Of a stretch of DNA of 64,000 bases, positions 26,141-38,670 are shown in pieces (position 1 is the first letter of the stretch; each line of letters opens with the position of its first letter). The DNA is from Prostheceraeus crozeri. Taxonomy: Eukaryota; Platyhelminthes; Polycladida; Euryleptidae. A model generated the notes under the pieces. It was not told the origin of the DNA, made no database searches, and was given only the letters and a program-made list of their open reading frames with translations. Made by a program: the position numbers and the translations under genes. The stretch covers positions 72,501-136,500 of the forward strand of contig CAJQUW010011313.1 of assembly GCA_907163375.1 (NCBI GenBank), in the 5' to 3' direction.

Positions 26141-27430
26141 AATCCCGGGATTGTAGAGTCATAATCCCGGGATTGAGAAATTAACAATATAGCTGTATTC
26201 TGTCTGAAGTAAGACAACTCGGTGAAGATAGAACTACCAGAAATCCATACACGATAGAAATAGGCACTTAAATAAAAACAAAATAAAAATACTCATACAA
26301 AACTTCAATATATTCAAAAACACTTCAATATAATCGTCAACCTTGCGTTTTCAATAATCCATTGGTGAGGCTTTTTGAATAAAGGTCAAAACTTAAATTT
26401 GAGCTTCTCATCTGCCAAAGCTAAAAATATTTGAAAGCATGACCAATTTGAAGAATACCGGGATTGAGATCTTCAGTAGGCAAATTGCTCACTTATCACA
26501 GTTTTTGTTTACATTTTTTTGCTTCTCGTTAACTCTATCCCGAGATAAACGTTTTCAGGAAGAATTATTATCATTTGACCACAGTTGTTATTCACAGCAT
26601 TAGCTTAGCTTGCGGTAAAAAGGCATATAAAAGATTCTTCAATCGCGCAATCCCGAGCTTGGGATTTTGGAATCTCAATGTGCTAGTGCAATGCATTGAG
26701 GAAATAGCTGTGATTTTGATTATCTTGCAATTTCACTTGTACCTACAGCTGGTGTGTCTATATTTTGTCAATCTCGATCACGGGTCAGAGTTTGTGATCC
26801 AAAATCTCGGGATCAAGAAAAATCGGAATTGTGTAGGCAGGCTCTAATCCCGGATCTTCACTCTACCAATCCCGAATCTCAGGAAATTGCATGAAGGCGC
26901 AAAAATCAGAAATTCGCAATTTCTCCTTGCTACCGGTACTCTCAACGTTGCCGCTGTCAATTTGTGCACAAAGCGGAACAAACTTTAAGTTGACTTGTCA
27001 ATTGCGATATTATAAGTAAACCAACTTTTAACAATCCCGACTCTCTACTCTTCCCACATCCCGGTATCCCATATCAGTAACACACACATTTGTCTTGTCA
27101 TACCATATTTACTATTCTACTCAATCCCGGAATCTCGTGACCGAGACTTTCCGTGAAATCTCTACCCTGTAATGCATGTGATTAGAAAATATAAATGGCA
27201 AAAGTATATAATCACACATACAAGTATGTTGATAGAACTGTATTATATATGCTACAAAATTGAATTAGTAATTCAAATAAAGATATCCAAAAGTATTTGA
27301 AAATCTCTTCGGTTTCCAGTAGCGAAACGGTATAAAACATCCATAAAGTACTACCAAAATAACAGCTAAATTAATAAATTAATCCTTGGATTTCGGGATT
27401 TGCACAAGCCCACGGAATCCTGGGATTGCA
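26141..27430. repeat. Cluster of AATCCCGGGATT motifs
   Basis: More than ten full or half sites of the palindrome AATCCCGGGATT lie in about 1.3 kb. The first two are complete (26141 and 26163). Others include TACCGGGATTG (26456), CAATCCCGAG (26648), CTCGGGATC (26806), AATCCCGGATC (26849), CAATCCCGAATCTC (26868), CATCCCGGTATCCC (27057), CAATCCCGGAATCTC (27122) and CTGGGATTG (27421). The DNA between them is A+T-rich. Confidence 0.65.
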
Positions 27431-27721
27431 ATCCGTACCGGTATCGAATGCTATCATCATATATCTGATAATATAAAAAGAAATGTTCACGCATCTGTGT
27501 GCGAAGAAGTATATTTGATTGCAGATGCGACAGAGCGTGAAATTTCAAATAAGTAGGGGAAATCCAGGTCATCACAAATTGACGCAGTGAAGAAAATGCG
27601 CTCTTCGGAATGAGTATATTCCAGCCTTTACTGAACATCACGCTCCAGTTGCCAATCCTTGTAGATTGACAATCCCAACTTGTAGATTGAAGCAACAATT
27701 TACTGCTCTAACAAATGATGA

Positions 27722-27905
27722 TTTGACGGCCACTGCTCCACTGGGGGCTTAGACGGTGCTGACATACTCACGCCTATAGCTAGAGCGCTGTGAACCTTCA
27801 GCTCGGTTGTCTTCATATCCACTTCCAATGACACTTTCAGGGCTCGACCACTGGAACGAAAGATCGCTAGCCCAAGTACTTGACCACTGCAGCACGGCCG
27901 TCACC
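27722..27905 (-). mobile_element. SINE family A, copy 4
   Basis: A minus-strand copy. Near 27905 is the A-box-type head (GTGCTGCAGTGGTCAAGTAC), then CGATCTTTCG, a B-box-type GGTCGAGCCCTGAAAGTGTC, GGAAGTGGATATGAAGACAA and the 3' part GTCAGCACCGTCTAAGCCCC. It is sense relative to MCU. Confidence 0.82.
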
Positions 27906-28771
27906 AATTTTTTGACAGATGACAAAGATGCTGCTAGTGTACTATGTCACATGCATTTATTTAATTGCTTAAATATCGTCTTTAGCATTCAAATGTACAG
28001 TGAATAAATTTATTTTGCTTTAGTCTACAACGATGATTTTGTTGATACGACATGAAAAAATCAATCAATGAAATTGGTCTGTCATCTAGTATTTCCAACG
28101 AAAGTCAATGTTTGACAATTGATTCAGTTTCTTAAAACATGACAGCACCGCATTAGCATTGCATTATCAAGCTTTTCTCCATCAGAGCCAAAATATTCAT
28201 ACTACGCTTATGCTGATTTGCGAATCTCATCGGCCTTCTTAGCAAAGTTGGCATTTGACCTTGTCGTCAATAGGGAACATCGTCAAATTTCTCCAGTATT
28301 CGTCATTTTGGACTTTACAAGATTCGCTCGGATATTGCTTTGGATAGAATGAAGCACGACTTTATTGACACTATCAGGCGATCCTTAGAAGCAATACAAT
28401 TAATATTAACGAATATTGTCATTCGCCTCAACATTCAAGTGCTAGAAGATTTCGTTAAATGAGACGAGTGAGAAATCACGCGAATAACTGAAATATATTA
28501 CACCTCGGATGACTCACTGATAGTTGACATAGGAAATTTTGAAGAAGTCAGCAGTTTTAGAAGACTTCAAACGACAGAGTGGAGATTTCATGATCGACAT
28601 GGCGCGTAAGATACATTTGATAGGTAAACCTGGGATCGTTCTTATTTTCTTTCAAACATGGAGATAAAAGAAGGCATTTGGAAGCCATTGAAAGTCATGC
28701 TGTTATGCAACATTCTTCCATGAACACGGAGCAGTGGCGTGATGACGCACAATTATCAAAACAATCAGTTA

Positions 28772-28959
28772 ATGGTAGAGTAGCTCAGTTGGCAAAAGAC
28801 TAAAAGTAGGTGCAGAGGGTCCATGGTTCGAGACTGTCCCCGTGGGAGAGGGAGTTCTAGCGTCCACCAAGTAGGACCTGGCAGTGCTCGAAGACTGTCC
28901 TCTAGTTACTTGCCCCCATTACTTCTTACCTTTGATGGGGAAAGGGAAAGAAAAAAATG
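28772..28959 (+). mobile_element. SINE family C, single copy
   Basis: The tRNA-like head GGTAGAGTAGCTCAGTTGGC (A box TAGCTCAGTTGG) and GGTCCATGGTTCGAGACTGT (B box GGTTCGAGACT) is followed by an unrelated body and an A-rich 3' end (GGGAAAGAAAAAAATG). The head-body-tail layout is that of a tRNA-derived SINE. A true tRNA is unlikely because the 3' half does not fold as an acceptor stem. Confidence 0.72.
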
Positions 28960-29486
28960 AATACTAAAAATTAAATTTGGACATGGGCACTAGACATGAA
29001 AAAATTGTCACAAACAGGAAAGAATAAAAACAGGAAAAACTGCATTTAATATTGCCTATCAATTAATTTCAATTGGCGACTTCAGCGATCAACTAATTGT
29101 CAATGATCGCAATTAATTGTTAGATGTCACAACTAGGTCAGAATACTGAGTTCTGATTACTGAGATCCTTATACAGATTACTGAGATTGATGATGAGATC
29201 CCTAACCTCGCATTTAGAAGAAATTCTTGATTCAGGCTTCAATGCAGTTACATTAATTCACATGCAACATGTTCAAGCATGTGCATGCTGCACGACGTAG
29301 GCCCACTTATATTTACATTGACTTCATCCTATTTTGCATACCCTGGCAGGCACACGAATATCAACAAAACCTTAATAGTGTTCCGGTATTGCATAATACA
29401 ACAAATAATATGATAGCTCAAGTAAATGGACATAAACAATGTGATCGAGTTATAACTTAAACTTCTACTAATGGGTGGTATCTTCC

Positions 29487-29625
29487 CATAAGCATGGGCG
29501 CAGACGAGGGGGCTTTGGACCCCTCCAAAAATTTCTGAGTTGTTTAACCAAAAGAAGCATTGCACACGTTCTCCTATTGAAGAATCTTACAACCATCAGT
29601 GGCGCAGCCAAGGGGAGGGGCTTCA
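29487..29625 (+). mobile_element. Two hAT-like terminal remnants in the same orientation
   Basis: GGGCGCAGACGAGGGGGCTT (29495) and CAGTGGCGCAGCCAAGGGGA (29597) each look like the left end of a CAGTGGCGCAG-type element with G-rich subterminal DNA. No right ends were found. Confidence 0.4.
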
Positions 29626-32600
29626 CGAAAATGCAGTAATTTAGGCAATTATTTTCAATACCGGTAGAAATATATAAGAAACTAAATTAAACGCCAGGAT
29701 ATTTGGTATTAATTTAGCATCATAACTAATGGGATTGAAAGCTTGGAAGGCCCTGTCGCAAGCTTAGAAGCGTATGTAAATCGGTTCCAGAATAAAATCA
29801 TCAATATGACGTTAATTTAACTTTGAGATGAGACTGATATTTTAAGATTGGATAAGGTCAATAATAAAACCAATAAATTTGCAATGCAATTAAATTCTAA
29901 CTCAAAATAAATTTGTAGCTAGACAAACATTTCCAATCAATTTGTTGCTCGAACTAAATTGCAATGTAATTATTTTTTTCCAATTCCTAATGACGGACAT
30001 TTTTTGGCGAGGTGGATTACATCTGCACACGTAGATAGCCCTCCAGGCATTAGGCAGTGGGAATTAATATGTCTACTACTTTTGAGCAAAGCAGAAACGA
30101 TGTGAACAATTTCAAGTGATTTTTTTTGAACAGTTGAAAATTGATTTATCGAACGAAGGGAGACACTCATCCAACCAAATTGTCATAAAACTAAAAGGCT
30201 TTACAAATGCTTTCGACAGCTTGGTATGTCGGATCAATGGAGATTTTAGTCATGTGTTCGTATCATTGATGAGAATATTCCTACTAATCAGAGCAATTGT
30301 CCACAGCCGGAAAGTTCTCAGACCGTCATAATCAATTAATATCGGAATAACAACTTACGGAAGTTTCGTGGTCGGTTATCGGCACTCAATCACTACGAAA
30401 GTATTAATTGAAACTATCAATCCTATTCCTCCCTGTTATCAATACATTCATAATCTATGAAAAACAATTACCAAGAAACAATTATATCTTGCGAATCTAA
30501 AGCCTAAAATATATCAAAAACACTGTTAGTCTGGGTTTTCTTCGCTAAAACGATCTCCTCAAGCGAAAAAATAAATTACACTGATAAATTGACTTACATA
30601 AAGGAAGTTTTAAAAAAGTTCTTAAGTGTAGATAGGCTATTCATTACATCAACTTAGATTTACACTATATATTTTATCAAATTCTGCTGATAAGGAAAAT
30701 TATTTCAATGTCAATGAAAATTAAATCTGTTATGATAAAATGTCTTGACTGATCCTGGATGCTCAATAATTGGAAGATGCCTCGGGTATTGATTGATCTT
30801 AGCATTACTTGTTTAATGAAATTTATTCCGTCGGCACTTATCTTAAAATAGTCCGTTGATGCTGACAGAAGTTTTTCCAGCAACAAATAAAAATTCAAGA
30901 TACAAATACTTGATTATGTCTTATTTTAGTAACTAATTAAAAATGAATCGGTTCTATTCAAATTCTTCATGGCATTATTCAGTAAAATAAAAAAAACTAA
31001 GAGCAGCTGATGCACTGTTGAAAGCGACAGAGTCATAGAAGATTATCTTGATTACCAGCAGCTGATAATGGGCGTGTGCAATAATTCGTCATTAAAATGT
31101 CATAGCGTTGATGATAGCGCGATGAAACCTATCGATATGAAGTGTTTAATGAGACAAATAAAACTTCCAGGGATGGCATATTTATAATTACATCCATTAA
31201 ATCATCAATTATACCTGCAGGACATCCAACTTTAGAAATACAAAATACGTGATGCACTGCCACATGTACAGCATTCCACTGCATCCGTCAAGTAAACACA
31301 ATCACTGCTAATGATCTATATCTCAACATTGCTACACAGAAATGCAACTTGGATGTGATTCCGATGGACAGTAGTCATTATGCTAGCCGCTGATTGAGCA
31401 AGCAGCCACCTACACGGATAGATACCAAAATCACAGTATAATACGGTCAAATTATTACAGAATTTGTGAAGCAGATGAAGAAAGCGCGCACGAAGCAACG
31501 ACCTTCGATGATGCAATGGACTGAATACACCGTGACACGCAATATTACCTAAGAATAGTAAAACACATTCTGGTTTGTGCTTACACACAGCAAGATACCC
31601 TACGATAAAGCAAATACATACGAGCGTTCACATGCAAGCGGCGTACACAAATCTACTTTTGTTTCAAAGCTACACCTTTGATTTACCAACAGCATAATCA
31701 TTCAACCAGTAAATATTAAGAAACCAATGGTTTCCAAGCAAAGACTTAAGTTTCAAGCGTTGTCAATTCAATTTCATGACCAACAACTAAACAAACCAGG
31801 ACAGTTCCTTTCATAAACTCTGAAGTATTGCAGCAAATTTCGTTAGGTGATGAGCTGTCAATCAGATACAACAAGTTGGATACAAAAGAAAACGGTTAGA
31901 AATGAAGTTGATCAGCAGAGAAAAATGGAAACAGGTAGAAGAATTTGTTCATTACGGGCCCTCTTACAATGCAAGAAGGAAACCGGCAACCAGTATCGAT
32001 ATTCAGTGGGGCCCTGGAGGAGAGGGTGTTGATATATTATTTCATGCCGTAGGTCGGCTGTATTCTTAAGGTGACTGACAACTGCTTCTGTAATAAGAGT
32101 TATGTTCATCTCCAAGAATTCTGATCTAAGGCATTGGGTTAATTGTTATGTCACTTGTCTGAAGCTGACGCTCAATGACAAGACAAGATGACGCCGTTTT
32201 TAGTAGCGAGGGCTCTTGATCAATGTAAAAGTACATTGATGAGCTTTGGCTTTTATTCACCTTTTAATACTCTCTGTGATGAAAAAAAGCACATTTCACT
32301 GCGAGTTGATAATTATAGATAACTTACTGAGTGAAAATAAGTTTCACATCAGATTTTTATCTTTCAAAAAATCGGATTTCGATCTTTTGTCATTGTACAA
32401 CAGAATCAACTACATGCATGTAATCGCATGAGATGCCTGTAGTTAAGAAAATTTAGTACCTTTACAATATGTCATTACTATGATGTTCGCTAAATAACCT
32501 GCATATGTAAGCTTTGTGCCACTATGTTTATCTCTGCTTATAAAATATTGCATGTAGCCACTTCATGCCTTTAAACTAATACAAGCATGTCGTTTTCTTC

Positions 32601-33027
32601 ACGTAATCAATTATGTAATATGCGTCATTAAAAGCACAGCGTCACCTTCTTCAGCAGGAAATCATCAGTTCATCAATAGAGCAACAACCTGATAGCTCAT
32701 AATTTCTAAATTCTTCCTGAATCAGACAAGGCGATATTTGATATCATGAATGCACTGTAGGCTTGCATACGTGAATAGACAGAAACGGCTGTTTTATCTT
32801 GTTGAGGTTTGCCAGCACTTTCCCCACGGACATATTCATTGTGCGGAATAGTGTGAATAATGAAAATGAGATATAATTAACATCAATTTTCCTTTTCTGG
32901 TGGGTGTTGACCTCCCAGTGGGTTCATTATGCGTGAGCATGGACTCTTAGACAAGAATACTCAAACCGCTGAATGATCCTAAAAACATAAGTAGTACATT
33001 CATTAACGTGAGAACACCTAGTTTCTT

Positions 33028-33049
33028 TATATATATATATATATATATA
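33028..33049. repeat. (TA)11 microsatellite
   Basis: An uninterrupted TA dinucleotide run of about 22 bases. Confidence 0.95.
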
Positions 33050-33989
33050 AACAGACTTAAGGTATCTGACTATGATTTAATCCACAATGAAAACGCCCCA
33101 GTTCAATTTAAGTCTTATTCAAAACTTTTCATTACAAGGGGTGTTGTCAAGGTCAATCAGACGTAAAATTAGAAGTGATAATTATGAAATATAATCATCT
33201 GTGAATAAAACATGTTGCTTAACTTTTTCTTTGATAATCTACACAACAAAGAAAACGATAACACAATTAGAAACTAAATCTCAGAATCCACTTGCATATT
33301 TCCATAAATATTCCTACAATAGCTATGATGGCAAACTAAGCGAACGCGCTGACAATACGATACTCAAATAGAAAAAAAGCTATGGGGACTGATAAACTGA
33401 TTAGACATTTTCGGTTAGAAAGAACTACATCCGACCACAGTTTGCCAAAACCTGGCGCTTATCAGTTAAAGAAATAATCGATTTCTTTCCATTCAATTAA
33501 GGGAGCCGACTTTGACGGACACGTTTTTGATATGGTCCTTAGAGCGTTTTTTCCTCTGATGCGGCAAAGAACTTTCTTCTCACTTTAAAATATCTATAGA
33601 TGAAAATTAAAATGCATAGAGCAAAGTGGCCAGACATTTTCAAAAATAAGTAAATTAGGAGTCCATCCCAAATGCGATCCTCAAACCGATCCTATCTACA
33701 CACGTGCAGCTGCAAATACACTCGCATGAATTTAGACATATATCTCCCGCATCACTGGGTTGAAGAAATTTGACCTGTGATTTGAGCTAACTGCTATCAT
33801 CGATCGAAATGGAAGTACAAGTACATTGAAAAGTACATATAATTGTGTTTATCCTACCACAAACAAAACAGACATCGGAGTTGAAGGACCATATCTTCCT
33901 GCTCTGTTAGCTGTGGACATTTTAACCGAAGCACTTTTTATCCGAATTACTTCTTGACCAAGTTCATGTATTTCAACTAAAATGACTGC

Positions 33990-34174
33990 AGCGGTCAACG
34001 TCACTACTCCCCGTACTGGGGGCTTGTCCGGTGCTGACACAGACTTTAATCTGGAGCGTTATGATCTTTTAGTCCGGATGTCCTTCCTGAAGACCTCCTA
34101 TGACACTTTCGGGGCTCGACCTCTCTACCGAAGGATCGCTAGGCCAAGCACTTCACCAGTTTGCCACAAAGACC
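33990..34174 (-). mobile_element. SINE family A, copy 5
   Basis: A minus-strand copy. It holds GTGAAGTGCTTGGCCTAGCG, GAGGTCGAGCCCCGAAAGTG, GAAGGACATCCGGACTAAAA, AACGCTCCAGATTAAAGTCT and GTCAGCACCGGACAAGCCCC. The 3' end is GTAGTGACG. It is sense relative to MCU. Confidence 0.85.
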
Positions 34175-35014
34175 ACTTAGAAATAGAAGCATAGTGAATA
34201 TGCAACACACAAATTATATCCACGAAGACACTCGTTTTTCGACACTGACTTTGAGTTGTATCGTGCATATTCATTCAACCGTACCAGCGCTCTTATAAAT
34301 GGACAGCTGCTGACATTGAAACAGTCCGGAAAACTCAACTGACACAGTCATGATGATATCTATCATGAGAAGTGCAACATTTAATTGGAAGGCAAACACT
34401 TGCAGAAAACATCGTCACTAAATTCTAACTGAAATCATAAATTATAGATAATTTTGTCACTTCTATATAAACGAATCGGAACAATATCTTACATGAACTC
34501 CTCAAATATGTCAAATATATTTATCAACAAGCTACTCAACTCTGAGTAGAAGGTAAATATAAATCACTACGAGTGACGAAATGAACTAATGAACGTTGTT
34601 GAGTTGAAGGTGGCAAAATATTGAGCAAATAGCGACGAACTTTCTCATCCATTATCTCATATTTATAGATGTCATTTCACTGAATTATGACAGCTAGTCT
34701 GTATTTTTCAACAGTATGAACTTCTGAAGATAGACAGGTAATATACAAGTGCGAGTATAATGCCAAACCTTGGGAACAATTCGCTAAATTTACTATCTAA
34801 TACGTGAATAAGCAGACTGAGGCATGGCTGAGCCAACCATTGATGAAAAGACAGGTCGGATTTTGATCCGTATACTTTGAGTAGAATTCGAATAGAAACT
34901 GGAATGAGATTCCAATAGTGAAATGGCTTGAAGAGCGATACCAAATTTTTTAATTATATAGATACTTACTGACATTGGATATTAATAATCAACTCCGTTG
35001 GCTCGAAAAAATAT

Positions 35015-35796
35015 ATTCTCGCGAGCCTAAGGGCCGTGTCCTTGATCAGTTCACTTCAATTCAGTTAGCCGTAGCCCTAAGGGGGAGGAGTGCGTGAGCA
35101 TTTCTCTCTAACACAGTCCTCCTCGCTCAGTCGATTCCTCCTCTCCAATCGAGAATGTTGGAAATCCACTCTGTCTCTCTTCTTCCATGTCTGCTTTTCA
35201 CACATATTTCTCCTTCGATAGTTGCCAGCACCAGGCTGTCTCCTCTTCCAGCAGCCATACCTGCGAAGCTTTCTTTGACATGCTTCAACATTTCTTCGTC
35301 TTCCGCGATTCCAATCTTTCTCCTTACCCATTCGTTCGTGCGCCTTTCCGTCCAACTAACTCTCAAAACTCTACTCCAGAGCCACATCTCAAAAACATTG
35401 ATCATCCTTTCCTCTGCTCTCCTCAGAGTCCAAGCTTCACATCCATAAAGAGCAGCACTCCACACTAATGATTCTGCCAGTTGTGCCTTGATTTTAATAC
35501 TGAGGTCTGCTGACTTCCATATTTCAGAGAGTCTAGCAGCTATGCTTCGCGCTTGTCCGAATCTGACTTTGATGTTCAATGCGATGTCTCCTTGTGTGAT
35601 GTAAGAACCTAAGTACTTGAACTTTTCAACTTCATCTATTTCTTCACCATTGACATGAAACATTGACAATCATCGTGCTTGTCTTGACACTGTCAATCAA
35701 GAGACCCATCACTTCGCTAACCCGCTTTAGCTTCTCTGTCATGTCCTCCATCTCTTCTCTGATCAGGTGAATACAATTGCAGTCGCTTAACAAAGG
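35015..35796 (-). mobile_element. 5'-truncated LINE (non-LTR retrotransposon) 3' fragment
   Basis: The minus-strand frame 35669-35127 encodes the region just after the reverse-transcriptase domain of a non-LTR element: VEKFKYLGSYITQ, the SLVWSAALYGCEAWTLRR block and FEMWLWSRVLRVSWTERRTN. This layout is very common in animal LINEs. A second frame at about 35783-35665 (EEMEDMTEKLKRV, then GLLIDSVKT) continues the match upstream after a frameshift and represents the RT segment after the catalytic YADD. The element stops there, so the catalytic core is lost. The 3' part after the stop runs to about 35015. It is dead: frameshifted and 5'-truncated, lying in the same orientation as MCU. Confidence 0.88.
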
Positions 35797-36797
35797 ACAA
35801 GATCCGAAAGCTCGCGAGAGTAAATTTGCTTTTCACCCACCGAAGTGGATCGATCTAAGTAAACAACTGTCCGTGGACTCCTCCATTTGCTATTCAAATG
35901 TTTGGTCTCACACTCAGAAGCCACCGCTACGATGAATTGTGTGAAATACGAGTATTAGATATCTCATTAGTTCTAGAAGTGAAGGACTATCGTTGCCAAA
36001 AGACGGGAGGAAACCAAACAACTCGCTGTGCGTTAGAGCCGTTCCTGGGAATGAAGGATAGATACTTAGACTTCTTTGGAATTGGCATTACTTATGACGG
36101 TGAATACGGCAATGATTGATTAAGAGTTTTCTGCCAATCCTTCCGTTTTGCGGAAATGATTCGTTCATTACAGTACGTTTCATTCATATATTGCTGGATT
36201 TACACTCAGCGAAGGTGAAGCCAAAAGTTGATTGCAGTTCGGATGCAATAAGAGACGGATTCATTCTAGCTGTATTTTTAGCGATTGACTCACTTAATGC
36301 GGCGAAATAAGTCTCACAAGTTCGTGAAAGAGTAAGCACCAAGTCATTGGCATGGACAGAAGTGCTTGTGTTGGAGTGCAATTCGTGTCGAGCAGTCTCT
36401 TAGTCTAGTGAAAGTATTTCGTCTGTTGCACAACATCAAACTCATCACCAATGAAACATAACAAATAAAGATTAATACAATCGGTAGAAAGAGTGATATT
36501 CGATTGACGGAACTATAGAAATCCGACGAAATACGAGTACAAGATATATAATAATACATTATTAATACATTACGTCATATACATATACTGCTGTCATGAC
36601 AACAGTGCCCAAACAATGGCGGCTTCCAGTGGTTGATGCTGCTTAGGTACCGGTACCTCGTCCATGTACCTTGTAAAGATTCACGGTTAATATCATTCTT
36701 TTTAAGTAGAAAAACAATCAGAGAAATAGCGTCGCCTTACCCCCGTGAACTTACAACTACTTCATGCTTCACAAAATTAATTCTTAAGACAAAGTTA

Positions 36798-38670
36798 TGA
36801 GTTATCTCTCCCCCCTCCGCACGTTTTCAAAATTGTCTGAAATCGTCACAAAACTTTAAGTACACGTAGGTGAGGATAGTTTCCACTCACATGTCAGAAT
36901 CTATGCAAATCAAGCGAGTACTTTCTGATTTAGAGACGATAACTTCAACTGTCAGTAAAATTATATTGATCTGACACTAGGCTCCAGAGATGGAAACGGG
37001 TAGGTAGTGTGACCCGTGACCCACAGACCCGCGGGTCTGTCCCGGGTCAGGAACAGAAGGCTCAGAAACGTGACCCGCAATTGTTCAAAAAAGTATATGA
37101 ACTTTTACTTTCATTTCATCTATCTTATAGCGATATACAGAGACTTTGTTGAAAGATTACTGATGTGAAGGCACGCTCACGTAGCAAATAGCCTACCAGT
37201 AATAATTTGATATTCGTATTGACAGCACAAGCTATATTTCGAAACGACAGACGCTCAAACACATTCTGCTAGTTTATAGGCCTGTCAATTGTCTTCTCCA
37301 CGTTTAAAAAGTTAACAAAAATAGTGTATAACATTCTGTTTTATAAGGATTAATGCCTATTGATAATCAAAATGAAATTGGGATCAAGTAAATGAGATAT
37401 ACTAATCAAATCATTATATTTCGACAGATAATTTTTTCCTCTGGCATGTGACTAAATTGACCTTATAGTTCTCATTCAGTTATGTTAATTCAACAAAATA
37501 AGTAAGTAAACAAAGTCGAGGTTTACAGAAAATTAGTTCTTTAAGAATCGAAGTATTGTGAAATTGTCCGGCATAAATGCTATGCTATACATACTAGGGC
37601 CTACCGTAATTCACGTAATATTGAAGGCGATAGTGCATGCAGTAAAAAAATTATTATTTTTCGGAGCACAATCTGGCGGCAATGGTCGGCACTCAGAAGA
37701 TAAAACGATCGGGCATTATTGTTGTTAAATGCGAGGTGGAATGAATTCTTTGATATGCATAAAATCATCCAAAATTTGATTAAATCGTTTGCAGAGTCGT
37801 CTTAATGATCTATACATAAATGTGTGACCGCCGGACCCATAACATCCGTATTATTAGCTTCTGAATGATTTATATTTCTAATGATTTTTATACGGTTTAC
37901 AGCATGTATATTTACAAGGGCAAAGGCGCATTTGAATAAAAAATACACTCATATACAAAGTAACTTATATATATTTTAGCGTCCGATTGAATAGAACAGC
38001 TTTTAGATCATGTTTGAGAAAAGTGATCAGTGAAAATATAGCCCATACGGTAGGTCATATTCATTATATTATAAACATTATTATAATGCTTCCAAAACTA
38101 GCCTGTGATATTTAATTAGTATATGTTTCCACTAACTAAAGACGACAGATGTAATGATTCGCTTGAAAATGACTGACCCGCACTAGACCCGCACGGGTCA
38201 CGCGGGTCTGACTACAGACCCGTTACCCGGCTGACCCGCCAGGAAAACGCCAGATGGGTGACCCGTGACCCGCTTCCATCTCTGAGGCTACTTCAGTAAT
38301 TTCTCGACAACTTGTCCAGTGATAATGATCAGGCCACATCACTTACACTAATATACTTAACGTAAAAAAGGTGTGGCAAGGTAGAAGTCGTGGGAAGATT
38401 TCAAATAGGAGTGGATGAGACGAAGAGGGAGAGAGAGCAAACTTACGAGTAACAATAATGCGCCGAACAGACGAAGTCAGATCAAGCTGAAAACATCACT
38501 GCCCATCACGTTATCGTCTCTAATTCAAAAAGTACTAGTCCGATTTGTACACTGTTTTGTAAAAAGGGTAGAAAATATACTCAAGTATTTGCACCTGAGT
38601 TTTTGAGATGATTGATACATTTTTGCAGATTTTAGACAATTTCGAAAACGTGGGGGGGGGAGATAACCCA
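36798..38670. mobile_element. DNA transposon (outer member of a nest) with about 45-bp inverted termini
   Basis: The left end (36798-36844) starts TGAGTTATCTCTCCCCCC and includes ACGTTTTCAAAATTGTCTGA. The right end (38628-38670), read backwards, starts TGGGTTATCTCCCCCCCC and includes ACGTTTTCGAAATTGTCTAA. The arms match over about 43 bases. A TA dinucleotide sits directly outside both ends (36796-36797 and 38671-38672), in keeping with a TA-duplicating, Tc1/mariner-type element. It contains a complete second element (36985-38284). Without that insert it is about 570 bp and non-coding. Confidence 0.78.
36985..38284. mobile_element. Nested CAG-ended DNA transposon with CCCGCGGG-rich ends
   Basis: A 1,300-bp element inserted in the element at 36798-38670. 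Its termini are CAGAGATGGAAACGGGT and, inverted at the right, CAGAGATGGAAGCGGGT. Both ends carry several inverted copies of GACCCG/CGGGTC (for example GACCCGCGGGTC), which could bind a transposase or form hairpins. Flanking hexamers AGGCTC and AGGCTA agree at 5 of 6 positions. The interior is A+T-rich and has no transposase. The termini look hAT-like, but the duplication length does not clearly fit 8 bp. Confidence 0.78.

Noticed and set aside
28772-28850. Possible functional tRNA gene
   Set aside because: The A and B boxes are good, but the anticodon arm and acceptor stem do not fold, and an A-tailed body follows.
35155-35468. Two plus-strand frames rich in Ser/His/Pro
   Set aside because: They are antisense shadows of the LINE coding region read on the minus strand.
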